In this document: positions 26,032 through 35,163 of the stretch, in pieces
Layout: every line of letters starts with the position of its first letter
How positions within the stretch are numbered: position 1 is the stretch's first letter
Assembly (NCBI RefSeq): GCF_900101685.1
Contig: NZ_FMZZ01000001.1
Location: 62,001 to 126,000, forward strand
Length of the DNA stretch: 64,000 nt
Source of the DNA: Actinokineospora iranica
GTDB taxonomy: Bacteria; Actinomycetota; Actinomycetes; Mycobacteriales; Pseudonocardiaceae
Direction of reading: 5' to 3'
Made by a program: the position numbers and the translations under genes
The notes under the pieces: generated by a model
Seen by the model: only the letters and a program-made list of their open reading frames with translations
Database searches by the model: none
What the model was told of the DNA's origin: nothing

Positions 26032-27450
26032 ATGGTGGACGACAGCACCCCGGCCGCGGCCGCCGCCCGAAAGCGGGAGCAGAGCGGCTGGTGCTGGTAC
26101 GACTGGGCGAACCAGGTGTTCCCCACCTCGGTCACCACCGTGTTCGGCTCGCTGTACCTGACCGAGGTCGCGGCCACCGCCGCCACCGCCGACACCGGCC
26201 GCAACGGGCCCGACCCGTGCCCGGCCGACGCCGCGGGCAACACCGACAAGCTGCGCGACTGCGACATCAGCCTGTTCGGGCTCGACTTCCCCGCCGGGTC
26301 GCTGTGGGGCTACCTGCTCTCGGTCGCGACCGTCGTGCAGGTGCTGATCGTGCCGCTGATGGGCGCGATCGCCGACCGGTCGCCCAACAAGAAGCCGATG
26401 CTGGCCCTGTTCGCCTTCGGCGGCGCCACAGCCACCGTGGCGATGGCCCTGGTCAGCGGCGCGAACTGGGGACTGGGCGTGGTCCTGTTCATCCTCGCCA
26501 ACATCGGCTACGGCACCTCGGTGGTCATCTACTACTCGTACCTGCCCGAGATCGCCACCGCCGACGAGCGCGACGGCCTCTCGACCAAGGGCTGGGCGTT
26601 CGGGTTCCTCGGCGGCGGCACCGCGCTCGCCCTGCAACTGGTGATCTACCTGTTCCGCGACAGCTTCGGCATCACCGCGGGCAACGCCGCGCAGATCGCG
26701 TTCCTGCTCTCGGGCCTGTGGTGGGCGCTGTTCACCCTCATCCCGCTGCGCCGCCTGCGCGGGAGCCACCACCGCCCGCAAGCCGCGCCGGTCGAGGGCT
26801 CGGCGGTCACCGCCGGGTTCCGCGAACTGCGCGACACGCTGCGCCACGCCCGCGCGTTCCCGCTGACCCTGGCGTTCCTGGGCACCTACCTGATCTACAC
26901 CGACGGCATCGCCACGGTCGCGAACGTCTCGGCGCAGTACGGGCGCGAGGAACTCAAGTTCGAGGCCGACGTGCTGATCACCACGATCCTCATCGTGCAG
27001 TTCGTCGCGTTCTTCGGCGGCGTCGTGCACGGTGTCATCGCCCGCCGCATCGGCGCGAAGAAGACCATCATGATCAGCCTGTCGGTGTGGGTGCTCGTCA
27101 TCGGCGCCGCCTACTTCGTGCAGGCCGGGCAGGCGGTGCAGTTCTACGCCCTCGCGGGCGGCATCGGCCTGGTCCTGGGCGGCACGAACGCCCTGTCGCG
27201 GTCGCTTTTCAGCCAGATGGTGCCCCCGGGCAAGGAGGCCCAGTACTTCGCGGTCTACGAGATCGGCGAGCGCGCCACCTCCTGGCTGGGCCCGCTGCTG
27301 TTCGCCATCATGGCCGGGGCCACCGGCTCCTACCGCTACGCGATCATCTCGCTGGTGGTGTTCTTCGCCATCGGGCTGGTGCTCATGTGGTTCGTGCCGG
27401 TCCGCCGCGCCATCGCCGCCGTGGGCAACCCGGCGCCCAAGGTCCTCTAG
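26032..27450 (+). CDS. MFS transporter (UMF1/Atg22-like)
   Basis: Predicted 472 aa with about 12 transmembrane helices. The opening QSGWCWYDWANQVFPTSVTTVFGSLYL and the segment WWALFTLIPLRRLRG are typical of the UMF1 family related to vacuolar Atg22 amino-acid effluxers. The substrate is unknown. Candidate starts are ATG 26032 (GGAGG 11 bases upstream), TTG 26026 and GTG 26014. The last codon lies inside a very long hairpin that should end transcription. Confidence 0.9.
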   Translation: MVDDSTPAAAAARKREQSGWCWYDWANQVFPTSVTTVFGSLYLTEVAATAATADTGRNGPDPCPADAAGNTDKLRDCDISLFGLDFPAGSLWGYLLSVATVVQVLIVPLMGAIADRSPNKKPMLALFAFGGATATVAMALVSGANWGLGVVLFILANIGYGTSVVIYYSYLPEIATADERDGLSTKGWAFGFLGGGTALALQLVIYLFRDSFGITAGNAAQIAFLLSGLWWALFTLIPLRRLRGSHHRPQAAPVEGSAVTAGFRELRDTLRHARAFPLTLAFLGTYLIYTDGIATVANVSAQYGREELKFEADVLITTILIVQFVAFFGGVVHGVIARRIGAKKTIMISLSVWVLVIGAAYFVQAGQAVQFYALAGGIGLVLGGTNALSRSLFSQMVPPGKEAQYFAVYEIGERATSWLGPLLFAIMAGATGSYRYAIISLVVFFAIGLVLMWFVPVRRAIAAVGNPAPKVL

Positions 27451-27507
27451 GTCCTGTCTCGAAGTACCGGCGCGGCTGGCGTGTGCCGGTACTTCGAGAC
27501 AGGACCT
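27449..27507. terminator. hairpin with 23-bp perfect arms at the end of the MFS gene
   Basis: Arms 27449-27471 and 27485-27507 are perfectly complementary over 23 bp (AGGTCCTGTCTCGAAGTACC and onwards) with a 13-nt loop. The left arm begins with the last two bases of the MFS stop codon. It is exceptionally long for a terminator; a MITE-like origin is possible. Confidence 0.8.
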
Positions 27508-27575
27508 GGGGACGGTTTCGCTGATCATCAATCCCACCTGCCGCGCGCCGCGGGCCACGCCCTAGGGTTTCGCGG

Positions 27576-28331
27576 GTGGAGTCGAACACCGAGGGCGCCG
27601 ACCCGACCGACGCGCTGTCCGCGGTCCCCGCCGCTGGCTCGCGCCGCGCGGTCCCGGTCGTGGGGCACCTGCGCTTCTACTACGGGCCGATGGACTGCGG
27701 GAAGTCCACCCTGGCCCTGCAGGTCGACCACAACCAGGCCCGGCAGGGCCGCAAGGGGCTGCTGCTGGTGCACCGGGACCGCTCCGGCCTGCCGCAGATC
27801 ACCAGCCGCATCGGGATCACCCGCCAGGCCGTCGAGGTGCACGCCGGGGTCGACCCGCGGGACCTGGTCCGCGCGCGCTGGGCGAGCGGGTCCCGTGTGG
27901 ACTACCTCATCGTCGACGAGGCCCAGTTTCTCGTGCCCGAGCAGGTCGAGCAGCTCGCGGTCCTCGCCGACGACTCCCAGGTGGACGTCTACTGCTTCGG
28001 GATCGCCACCGACTTCCGCGGCAGGCTCTTCCCCGGGGCGCGGCGGCTGTTCGAGCTCGCCGACGAGCTGCTGCCGGTCCAGGTCGACGTGCTGTGCTGG
28101 TGCGGGCTGCCCGCCCGCTTCAACGCGCGGGTCCAGAACGGGCGCATCACCCATGAGGGCGACACGGTGGTGGTCGCGGACACGGAAACCACCCATGTCG
28201 ACACTAACGGTGACCACACTGACACCTCGACTTCCACTACCGTGCGTTACCAGGTGTTGTGTCGACGGCACTTCAGACTCGGCGACCTGGGTGCGGACGC
28301 GGGTGTTCAGGGGCAGCTCACATTCGCCTGA
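27576..28331 (+). CDS. tdk: thymidine kinase (TK1-like)
   Basis: Predicted 251 aa. Walker A GPMDCGKST near residue 37, DEAQFLVPEQVEQLA (Walker B and lasso), YCFGIATDFRG, and zinc ligands in LCWCGLPA and VLCRRHF define a type II thymidine kinase. It phosphorylates thymidine to dTMP in salvage. It carries an extra threonine-rich insert of about 20 residues (TETTHVDTNGDHTDTSTSTT) in the zinc region. The start is a GTG at 27576. Confidence 0.92.
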   Translation: MESNTEGADPTDALSAVPAAGSRRAVPVVGHLRFYYGPMDCGKSTLALQVDHNQARQGRKGLLLVHRDRSGLPQITSRIGITRQAVEVHAGVDPRDLVRARWASGSRVDYLIVDEAQFLVPEQVEQLAVLADDSQVDVYCFGIATDFRGRLFPGARRLFELADELLPVQVDVLCWCGLPARFNARVQNGRITHEGDTVVVADTETTHVDTNGDHTDTSTSTTVRYQVLCRRHFRLGDLGADAGVQGQLTFA

Positions 28332-28487
28332 CCGGGTCCTTCCCGGGTACCATCCCCCAAGTGGGTGAGATGTTCATGTCCATCGCGCGAAATTGCGTCA
28401 CGAACGCGGCTTCGGGGCATCTCTTAAGAGGATGCTGTTGTTGACGGGTGAAGCTTGTCACCCTGAGCAATCGCGGCGGGGGTGGCG

Positions 28488-28513
28488 GGAATCCATTTCT
28501 TGATCCGCTCGTT
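28488..28513 (+). promoter_or_regulatory. SigR-type promoter of rbpA
   Basis: GGAAT (28488-28492) and GTT (28511-28513) are separated by exactly 18 bp. This matches the SigR consensus GGAAT-N18-GTT known for thiol-oxidative-stress genes of Streptomyces, where rbpA is a known SigR target. It lies 59 bp before the rbpA ATG. Confidence 0.7.
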
Positions 28514-28571
28514 GCTCTGGGTAAGCAACACCCTGGTCCACTCGAGTGGACCGAGTTGAAAGGACACCGCT

Positions 28572-28916
28572 ATGGCCGACCGTGTTCTCCGTGGTAGCAG
28601 GCTTGGGGCGGTCAGCTACGAGACTGACCGCAATCACGACCTCGCCCCCCGCCGTACGGTCCGGTACGCGTGCCCGAAAGACCATGACTTCGAGGTCCCG
28701 TTCTCCGACGACGCCGAAGTCCCCTCGGTCTGGGAGTGCCGCCTGCACGGCACCGAGTCCAAGATGATCGACGGCTCGGACCCCGAGCCGAAGAAGGTCA
28801 AGCCGCCGCGCACGCACTGGGACATGCTGCTGGAGCGCCGCACCATCCCGGAGCTGGAGGACCTGCTGACCGAACGGCTGCAGGAGCTTCGCGGCAGGCG
28901 CAGCCGCACCGCCTGA
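28572..28916 (+). CDS. rbpA: RNA polymerase-binding protein RbpA
   Basis: Predicted 114 aa, full length. It begins MADRVLRGSRLGAVSYETDR and has the core domain cysteines (YACPKDHDFEVPF, WECRLHG), the basic linker KKVKPPRTHWDMLLERR and the C-terminal sigma-interaction helix TIPELEDLLTERLQELRGRR. RbpA binds RNA polymerase holoenzymes containing the principal sigma factor and stabilises open complexes in actinobacteria. AAAGGA precedes the ATG, a SigR-type promoter lies upstream and a strong hairpin terminator downstream. Confidence 0.97.
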   Translation: MADRVLRGSRLGAVSYETDRNHDLAPRRTVRYACPKDHDFEVPFSDDAEVPSVWECRLHGTESKMIDGSDPEPKKVKPPRTHWDMLLERRTIPELEDLLTERLQELRGRRSRTA

Positions 28917-28926
28917 CCACCTGGCC

Positions 28927-28964
28927 GACGGCCGCCCGGAACTCCCCCCATCCGGGCGGCCGTC
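28927..28964. terminator. rbpA terminator hairpin
   Basis: Perfect 14-bp arms, GACGGCCGCCCGGA at 28927-28940 and its complement at 28951-28964, enclose a 10-nt loop. It begins 10 bp after the rbpA stop. Confidence 0.85.
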
Positions 28965-28981
28965 CCTTGCCCAGGGCATGT

Positions 28982-29083
28982 GTGAGGCCCCCTCCCCGGT
29001 CACTGAACTGCTCCCCGGAAGCCAGAACTGAGTTCACAGTCCAACTTCCGGGGAGCAGTTCACACTCGGGAAGGGGGCCTCAC
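28982..29083. repeat. 102-bp nested palindrome between rbpA and ppm1
   Basis: Outer arms of 12 bp (GTGAGGCCCCCT at 28982-28993, complement at 29072-29083) enclose inner arms of 18 bp (29004-29021 and 29045-29062, TGAACTGCTCCCCGGAAG). The 23-nt loop itself holds GAACT-G-AGTTC. The whole looks like a small palindromic repeat element or a structured RNA, and it also ends the ppm1 transcript. Confidence 0.75.
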
Positions 29084-29102
29084 CTGTGTGCCGGGCCAGG
29101 GG

Positions 29103-29867
29103 TCAGCGGGTGAACAGGGCCTTGAGCTGGGTGCCGCGGCGGCGCAGACCCCACTTCGTGACCCGGATCAGGGCCTCGCGGACGATGTTGCCGCTCATCT
29201 TCGACTCGCCGTGCTCGCGGTCGGCGAAGGTGATGGGCACCTCGACGACGGTGAAGCCCGCCTCGATCGTGCGCCACGCCAGGTCGATCTGGAAGCAGTA
29301 GCCCTGCGAGGCCACGTTGTGCAGCCGCAGCTTCTCCAGCACAGCCCTGCGGTAGGCGCGGTAGCCGCCGGTGAGGTCCTTGACCTTCGCGCCCAGCGCC
29401 ATCCGCGAGTACAGGTTCGCGCCGCGGGAGAGGACTTCCCGCCGGATCGGCCAGTTGACGACCTTGCCGCCCGCGACCCACCGGGAGCCGATCGACAGGT
29501 CCGCGTCGCCGAGGGCGTCGAGCAGCCGCGGCAGGTCCTCCGGGGCGTGCGAGCCGTCGGCGTCCATCTCCACGATCACCGCGTAGTCCCGCTCCAGCGC
29601 CCACTGGAACCCGGCGACGTAGGCGGCGCCGAGCCCGGCCTTCTGCGTGCGGTGCAGCACGTTGATCCGCTCGTCGTCGGCGGCGAGCTCGTCGGCCAGG
29701 TCGCCGGTGCCGTCCGGGCTGCCGTCGTCGACCACCAGGACGTGCGTCTTGGGCGCGGCGGCGTGCAGCCGCTTCACGATCGGCCCGAGGTTCTCCCGCT
29801 CGTTGTAGGTCGGGATCACCACCAGGACCGGTTCAAGCTGCCCCTGGCCGTGCGGCTGGTCCGCCAT
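29103..29867 (-). CDS. ppm1: polyprenol monophosphomannose synthase
   Basis: Predicted 254 aa GT2 enzyme. Evidence: [54 protein letters not shown] (DxD-type motif), and GSRWVAGG with [13 protein letters not shown] in the dolichol-phosphate-mannose synthase pattern. It transfers mannose from GDP-mannose to polyprenyl phosphate, the donor for lipoglycan and glycoprotein mannosylation at the membrane. No transmembrane segments. It lies 47 bp downstream of lnt; in M. tuberculosis the two activities are fused in one Ppm1 protein, here they are separate. Confidence 0.93.
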   Translation of the reverse strand: MADQPHGQGQLEPVLVVIPTYNERENLGPIVKRLHAAAPKTHVLVVDDGSPDGTGDLADELAADDERINVLHRTQKAGLGAAYVAGFQWALERDYAVIVEMDADGSHAPEDLPRLLDALGDADLSIGSRWVAGGKVVNWPIRREVLSRGANLYSRMALGAKVKDLTGGYRAYRRAVLEKLRLHNVASQGYCFQIDLAWRTIEAGFTVVEVPITFADREHGESKMSGNIVREALIRVTKWGLRRRGTQLKALFTR

Positions 29868-29914
29868 CGGTTTTCCTCCTCGCCGGGGTGCGCGCGCACC
29901 CCGGTCCGATATGT

Positions 29915-31609
29915 CTACTCGTCGTTGCCTGCCGCGGGTGAGACGTCCCGCGCGGCAGACCGTTCACGCCTGCTCGACACCAGTCCCACGACCAGCGCGG
30001 CCACGGCAGCGGCCACCATGGCCCGTTCGGGCCACGCACCCAGTCGGTCCGCCATCGTAGCCGCCGCCCGCAACGGCACGCGCTCGACCAGCGCCGCCGG
30101 GGCGAACAGGCCTGTGCTCTGGGTCACCGTGCCGTCGGGCAGGACGATGGCGGAGACGCCGCTGGTGGCGGCGACCACGACGCTGCGGCCGTGTTCGACG
30201 GCGCGCACGCGGTCCATGGCGAGCTGCTGGTAGGTCATCTCGCTGCGGCCGAAGGTGGCGTTGTTGGTGGGCACGGCCAGCAAGGTGGAGCCGTTGGCGA
30301 CCGACTCGCGGACCACCCCGTCGAAGGCGACCTCGTAGCAGGTGGCCAGCGCCACCCGGGCCGGTCCCATCGGGAACACGGTGGGCTCCGTGCCGGGGAC
30401 GAAGCGGCCCGCGCGGTCGACCGCGGCGCTGAACAGCCGGAAGAACCCGCGCATCGGCATCGTCTCGCCGAAGGGCTGCAACTGCCGCTTGGTGTACTCG
30501 GCGACCGGCCCGGCCTGGGGGTCCCAGAGGATCACGGTGTTGCGCGGCAGCCCGTCGTCGCCGACGAGGACCGCGCCGACGGCGATGGGGGCGCCGACGG
30601 CCTTGGCGGCGCGGTCGATGCGCTCGCGGGCGTCGCGGTTGCGGTAGGGGTCGATGTCGGAGGCGTTCTCCGGCCAGATCACCAGGTCGGGCTGGGGGAC
30701 CCGGCCCGCGCGGATGTCGGCGGCCAGTTCCTCGGTGCGCCGGACGTGGTTGTCGAGCACCGCGCGGCGCTGGGCGTTGAAGTCCAGCCCGGCGCGCGGG
30801 ACGTTGCCCTGGATGGCCGCGACGGTGGCCTCGCCCGCGTCGGGGGCGGCGCTCGCCAGCGGGATGGCGCCCAGGCCCGCGGCGAGGGGGAGCACGGCGG
30901 CGAGCGCGGGGACGGCGAGCAGCCGGGGCGCGGTGGCGCGGGCGGCGAGCAGCCGGGCGAGCTCGCCCAGGCCGAACCCGGTGAGGGTGACCGCGAGCGC
31001 GATCAGCGGGGTGCCGCCGAGGGCGGCCAGCGGCAGGAACGGGCCTTCGGGCTGGCTGAACGCGATCTTGCCCCAGGGGAAGCCGCCGAAGGGGACCACC
31101 GCGCGCAGGGTCTCCCCCGCCACCCACAGCAGCGCCGCCCACAGCACCCGCCCGCGCAGCCCGCTCACCGCGGCGATCGCCGCGCACGCGACACCGACGA
31201 GCAGGGCCTGCAGGAAGCTCAGCGGCAGCCAGGCGACCGGGCCGACGAACACCCCGGTCCAGGCCAGCAGCGGGGTCATGAACCCGAGGCCGAACAGCAG
31301 CCCGTAGCCCAGGCCAGCGCGAGCGCGGCGGCCGTGCAGGACCCAGCCGAGGACGGCGAACCCGATCGGCGCCAGCCACCACGTCGGCCGCGGCGGGACG
31401 CTGAGGAACACCAGGCCGCCCGCGGCGAGCACGGCGAGGCAGCGCAGCAGCACGGGCAGCGCGCGGGCCCGGGCTGCCGGGCTCGCGGGACCGGTGAGTC
31501 CGGGTTCCGGGGACAGGGCGGGGGCGACCACGCGCTCAGCGTACGGGCGGGCCTGTGTGATTCCCGCTTCGGGAACCGGATCGTCACCTGGCGGATAATC
31601 CCTGGTCAC
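29915..31609 (-). CDS. lnt: apolipoprotein N-acyltransferase
   Basis: Predicted 564 aa. About seven or eight N-terminal membrane helices (residues 50-260) are followed by a nitrilase-type domain with the Glu-Lys-Cys triad: [22 protein letters not shown] and [13 protein letters not shown] final transmembrane helix ([16 protein letters not shown]) precedes the C-terminus. It adds the third acyl chain to lipoproteins at the outer face of the membrane. The start is a GTG at 31609; a GTG about 26 codons downstream is an alternative. Operon with ppm1. Confidence 0.92.
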   Translation of the reverse strand: MTRDYPPGDDPVPEAGITQARPYAERVVAPALSPEPGLTGPASPAARARALPVLLRCLAVLAAGGLVFLSVPPRPTWWLAPIGFAVLGWVLHGRRARAGLGYGLLFGLGFMTPLLAWTGVFVGPVAWLPLSFLQALLVGVACAAIAAVSGLRGRVLWAALLWVAGETLRAVVPFGGFPWGKIAFSQPEGPFLPLAALGGTPLIALAVTLTGFGLGELARLLAARATAPRLLAVPALAAVLPLAAGLGAIPLASAAPDAGEATVAAIQGNVPRAGLDFNAQRRAVLDNHVRRTEELAADIRAGRVPQPDLVIWPENASDIDPYRNRDARERIDRAAKAVGAPIAVGAVLVGDDGLPRNTVILWDPQAGPVAEYTKRQLQPFGETMPMRGFFRLFSAAVDRAGRFVPGTEPTVFPMGPARVALATCYEVAFDGVVRESVANGSTLLAVPTNNATFGRSEMTYQQLAMDRVRAVEHGRSVVVAATSGVSAIVLPDGTVTQSTGLFAPAALVERVPLRAAATMADRLGAWPERAMVAAAVAALVVGLVSSRRERSAARDVSPAAGNDE

Positions 31610-31613
31610 AGCC

Positions 31614-31660
31614 TTAGCTAAACCTTTACTTGAGGGTTAGAGTGCCCGAGTCTCACCCTC
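31614..31660. promoter_or_regulatory. palindromic elements between lnt and the cyclase gene
   Basis: TTAGCTAA (31614-31621) and the imperfect inverted repeat GAGGGTTAGA/TCTCACCCTC (31632-31641 and 31651-31660, 9 of 10 pairs) lie in the 101-bp divergent gap. Either may be an operator controlling one or both genes. Confidence 0.35.
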
Positions 31661-31710
31661 TGGTCGAGGATTAGCCGAGATCGTCGGGGGCGCGGTGCTA
31701 GCGTCGCCCG

Positions 31711-32385
31711 GTGAGCGAGCAGCGAGTGGGCGGCCCCCGGAACCTGGTCGACCTGAGCCACCCGATCCGGCACGGGATGGTGACCTACCCGGGGCTGCCG
31801 GGCCCGGAGATCAGCGATCACCTCGGCCGGGCGGAGTCCCGCGCCCACTACGGGCCGGGCACCGAGTTCCACATCGGGCGGATCACGATGGTCGCCAACA
31901 CCGGCACCTACCTCGACAGCCCGTTCCACCGCTACGCCGACGGCGCGGACCTGGCGGCGCTGCCGCTGGACAGGCTCGCCGACCTCGACGGGATCGTGGT
32001 CGACGCGGGCGGGCGGCGGGTGATCGGGCGGGCGGCGCTGCTGGGGCGGGAGGTGGCGGGCCGCGCGGTGCTGGTGCGCACCGGCTGGGACACGCGCTGG
32101 GGCACCGAGGAGTACTTCACCGGGCACCCGCACCTGACCGCCGATGCCGCGGACTGGCTCGTCGCCCAGGGCGCGGCGCTGGTCGGGATCGACAGCCTCA
32201 ACATCGACGACACCGACGACCCGGCCCGCCCCGTGCACACCGCGCTGCTGGGCGCGGGTATCCCGGTGGTCGAGCACCTGCGCGGACTCGACCGGCTGCC
32301 GCCCGCCGGGTTCCGCTTCCACGCCGTGCCCGCCCCGGTGGTCGGCTTCGGCACGTTCCCGGTCCGGGCGTACGCGGTGCTCTAG
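31711..32385 (+). CDS. cyclase family protein (kynurenine formamidase-like)
   Basis: Predicted 224 aa. The fold pattern VDLSHPIRHGMVTYPGLP, the metal-site variant ANTGTYLDSPFHRYADG, VLVRTGWDTRWGTEEYF and ALVGIDSLNIDD identify the PF04199 cyclase family. The classical HGTHxDxPxH metal motif is replaced by NTGTYxDxPxH, a known subfamily variant, so the substrate may differ from N-formylkynurenine. The start is a GTG at 31711. The following F420-type gene begins 19 bp later and is probably co-transcribed. Confidence 0.85.
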   Translation: MSEQRVGGPRNLVDLSHPIRHGMVTYPGLPGPEISDHLGRAESRAHYGPGTEFHIGRITMVANTGTYLDSPFHRYADGADLAALPLDRLADLDGIVVDAGGRRVIGRAALLGREVAGRAVLVRTGWDTRWGTEEYFTGHPHLTADAADWLVAQGAALVGIDSLNIDDTDDPARPVHTALLGAGIPVVEHLRGLDRLPPAGFRFHAVPAPVVGFGTFPVRAYAVL

Positions 32386-32404
32386 ACGCAGGAGGGAGGG
32401 CCCG

Positions 32405-32845
32405 GTGGGCGCTGACGAGGTCGTGGACAGCCCGCGTGATTTCGTCGCCCGGCACATCCGCCGCTACGTCGAGTCCGGCGGCCGGGAGACCGAGGTCGCG
32501 CGCGGCCTGGAGATGCTGCTGCTGACCACCCGGGGCAGGCGCTCGGGCAAACGCCGCCGCACCGCCCTGGTCTACGGCCAAGACGACGGCCGCTACGTGC
32601 TGGTCGCCTCCGACGGCGGCGCGCCCCGGCACCCGTCCTGGTATCTGAACCTGGTGGCCGACGGGCAGGTGGAGGTGCAGGTGGGCCCGGAGACCTTCCT
32701 GGCCCGCGCCCGCCCGGCCACCGCGGCGGAGAAGCCGCGGCTGTGGCACCTGATGACGTCCCTGTGGCCGGATTACGACTCCTACCAGGCCAAGGCCGCC
32801 CGCGAGATCCCGCTGGTAGTGGTGGAGCCGCTGCCCGAGCGCTGA
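32405..32845 (+). CDS. F420-dependent (Ddn-type) nitroreductase family protein
   Basis: Predicted 146 aa, typical of the deazaflavin-dependent nitroreductase family. Signatures are LLLTTRGRRSGKRRRTALVYGQDDGRYVLVASDGG and HPSWYLNLVADGQVEVQVG. It should bind F420 in a split beta-barrel and act as a quinone or nitro reductase. GTG at 32405 with an excellent AGGAGGGAGG upstream. Confidence 0.92.
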   Translation: MGADEVVDSPRDFVARHIRRYVESGGRETEVARGLEMLLLTTRGRRSGKRRRTALVYGQDDGRYVLVASDGGAPRHPSWYLNLVADGQVEVQVGPETFLARARPATAAEKPRLWHLMTSLWPDYDSYQAKAAREIPLVVVEPLPER

Positions 32846-32905
32846 TCGCCGCGTCACCCCTACGCGCGTGGGCGCCCACCGGCCGCTCCGCTAGGTTGAC
32901 GACCA

Positions 32906-33094
32906 GTGACGCACAGCGACGCCGTGGCCGAGCACAAGGCCGCGTTCGCCGCGGGCCTGCTTGAGACGCCCGAGTCGTTCGACCAGGGCTATGGCCCGTT
33001 CCTGGAGGCTCTGCTGGGGATCGCGGACACCGACAGGGACGGCCTGCTGACCGAGGGGGAGAACTGGCCGCTCGGCCCACTGCCCGACGCCTAG
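32906..33094 (+). CDS. 62-aa single-EF-hand protein
   Basis: Small frame from GTG 32906. It contains one EF-hand-like loop, DTDRDGLLTEGE, preceded by a helix (FDQGYGPFLEALLGIA). The start and the lack of a clear ribosome-binding site leave it uncertain. It may be a genuine small calcium-binding protein or the remnant of a larger EF-hand protein like the one at 11249-11797. Its stop lies 2 bp from the stop of the convergent ligase gene. Confidence 0.5.
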   Translation: MTHSDAVAEHKAAFAAGLLETPESFDQGYGPFLEALLGIADTDRDGLLTEGENWPLGPLPDA

Positions 33095-33096
33095 CG

Positions 33097-35163
33097 TCAG
33101 TCCTGGTCGACCAGGAGGCGTTTGACGACCTTGCCGGTGGCGTTGCGGGGGACCTTGCGGACGAAGAAGACGTCGCGGGGCACGGAGAAGCGTTCCAGGT
33201 GGTCGTGGATGTACTCCTGGACGGCGGTGGCGCCGAGGCGGGCGCCGGGTTTGAGGGCGACGTAGGCGGCGAAGCGCTGGCCGTACTCGTGGTCGGGGAC
33301 GCCGACGACGGCGGCGTCTTGGACGCCGTCAAGGTTGAGCAGGAGTTCCTCGACAGGGCGGGGGAAGACGTTCTCGCCGCCGGAGACGATCATGTCGTCG
33401 TCACGGCCGGAGACGAACAGCCGCCCGTCGGCGTCGAGGTAGCCGCGGTCGCCGGTGACCATGAGGTCGTCGTGCATCTCGTTGCGGGTGCCGTTGGTGT
33501 AGCCCTCGAACAGCATCTCGTTGCCGACGCAGATGCGGCCGACGACGCCGGGGGGCAGGGGGTCGCCGTCGGCGTCGAGGATGCCGACCTTGGTGCCGAC
33601 CGGGCAGCGGCCCGCGGTGGTGGGGGCGGCGCGCAGGTCGGCCGGGTCGGCGATGCTGGCCCAGGAGACCTCGGTGGAGCCGTAGAGGTTGTAGAGGATG
33701 TCGCCGAAGGTGTCCATGAACTCGGTGACGAACGGGCCGGGCAGCGCCGATCCGCTGGAGGCGACCACCCGCAGCGAGGACACGTCGTAGCGGGCGCGGA
33801 CGCGCTCGGGCAGGGCGAGGATGCGCTGCAGCATGACCGGGACGGCGATCAGCGTGGTGCACTTGAGTTCGGCGATCGCGGCCAGGGTGGCCTCGGCGTC
33901 GAAGCGGCGGTGCAGCGCGAGGGTCGCGTGCAGCGGCATCCCCAGTTGCAGCGCGGCCAGTCCCCAGGTGTGGAACAGGGGCGCGGCGACGAGCATCCGC
34001 TCCCCGTTGCGCAGCGGGATGCGCGACAGCACGGACGCGGCGGCGCCGAGGCCCTGGGGGTTGCGGCGGCGGGCGCCCTTGGGGGTGCCGGTGGTGCCCG
34101 AGGTCATCACGATGATCTTGCCCGCGGTGCTGGGCGCGCGCAGCGGGGTGTCGGGGGCGTCCTCGATGAGGCCGTCGACGGTGACCTCGCCGGGGGCGGC
34201 GCTCCAGGTGGAGATCCACGGCAGGGTCGCGGGCAGGTTGTGGAACAGCGGGGCGAACTCGTCGTCGGCGAGCAGCGCGATCGGCCGGTGCGCCTCGATG
34301 AGGTCGGCGACCTGGTCCGCGGAGATGCCGGTGTTGAGCATGAGGACGTCCGCGCCGAGTTTGCCGCAGGCGATGGTGGCCTCGACCAGCCCGGCGTGGT
34401 TGCGGCACATGACCGCGACCCGGCGGCCGGTGCGCACGCCGTATTCGGCCAGGCCGTTGGCCAGGCGGGTGGTGCGGGCGTCGATCTCGGCGAAGGTGAG
34501 GGTGCCGCGTTCGTCGATGACGGCGACCGCGCCCGGTTTGCGGGCGGCGGCGGCGCGGTAGCCGCCGACGATGGTGGGGCCCCAGCGGGCCAGCGCGCCC
34601 AGTTGCCGGGCGACCCGGTCGGGTCGGCCGGGGACCAGCACGCCCGCGCGGACCAGGGTGCGGGTCACGGAGAACACCGACTGGCGGCGCGCGGCCTGGT
34701 CGATGCGGGTGGGCGAGACGGTGATGGGCCTGCCGGAGAGGTGGTGCTCGACGCGGGCGATGGCCTTGCGGATCCGTTTGCGCAGCCAGGGCGCGGTGAG
34801 CACGGTGCCAGCGGTGACGCCTTCCGGCAGGGACACCACGACCTGCACGAGGCTGCGGCCGCGGCCTTGCGGGGTGAGCCGGATGGACAGGTGCCCGCCC
34901 GCCCAGCGGGGGCCGACGAGCACGAGGTGCTCGGCTGGGCGGTGCACGAGGATCTCGATCTCGTCGGGCACGGGGGCGCGGCCCGCGACGCAGAACCGGA
35001 CCCGGTAGCGGGCGCCGCGCCCGACCGGGGTTCCGCCCGCGCGGTCGGCGGAGGCGATCTCGCGGACGAAGCGGGGATAGAGGGCGGGTTCGCTGAGGAC
35101 CTCCCAGACCTGTTCCGGCGTGTGGTCGAGGGTCAGTTCCACCTCGACGAGCTCGGTCGGCAT
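33097..35163 (-). CDS. SRPBCC-acyl-CoA ligase fusion (AMP-binding enzyme)
   Basis: Predicted 688 aa. Residues about 1-145 form an SRPBCC domain (LDHTPEQVWEVLSEPALYPRFVREI). Residues about 200-688 form an ANL-superfamily acyl-CoA synthetase with the P-loop MTSGTTGTPKGARR, LYGSTEVSWASIAD, VTGDRGYLDADGRLFVSGRDDDMI and the catalytic lysine in PRNATGKVVKRLL. The ligase should activate a carboxylic acid with ATP and CoA; the SRPBCC part may hold or present the hydrophobic substrate. The fusion is unusual. The gene lies downstream of, but separate from, the lysine operon on the same strand, so a role in making CoA esters for it is only possible. Confidence 0.85.
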   Translation of the reverse strand: MPTELVEVELTLDHTPEQVWEVLSEPALYPRFVREIASADRAGGTPVGRGARYRVRFCVAGRAPVPDEIEILVHRPAEHLVLVGPRWAGGHLSIRLTPQGRGRSLVQVVVSLPEGVTAGTVLTAPWLRKRIRKAIARVEHHLSGRPITVSPTRIDQAARRQSVFSVTRTLVRAGVLVPGRPDRVARQLGALARWGPTIVGGYRAAAARKPGAVAVIDERGTLTFAEIDARTTRLANGLAEYGVRTGRRVAVMCRNHAGLVEATIACGKLGADVLMLNTGISADQVADLIEAHRPIALLADDEFAPLFHNLPATLPWISTWSAAPGEVTVDGLIEDAPDTPLRAPSTAGKIIVMTSGTTGTPKGARRRNPQGLGAAASVLSRIPLRNGERMLVAAPLFHTWGLAALQLGMPLHATLALHRRFDAEATLAAIAELKCTTLIAVPVMLQRILALPERVRARYDVSSLRVVASSGSALPGPFVTEFMDTFGDILYNLYGSTEVSWASIADPADLRAAPTTAGRCPVGTKVGILDADGDPLPPGVVGRICVGNEMLFEGYTNGTRNEMHDDLMVTGDRGYLDADGRLFVSGRDDDMIVSGGENVFPRPVEELLLNLDGVQDAAVVGVPDHEYGQRFAAYVALKPGARLGATAVQEYIHDHLERFSVPRDVFFVRKVPRNATGKVVKRLLVDQD

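Noticed and set aside
28365..28444. Short Cys-rich frame ending RGCCC before rbpA
   Set aside because: About 25 codons, no good ribosome-binding site, and no support for a leader peptide or lanthipeptide context.
32906..33094. The 62-aa EF-hand frame as the terminal piece of a pseudogene
   Set aside because: No further EF-hand coding similarity lies upstream in any frame, so it is listed as a small protein with low confidence and not as a remnant.
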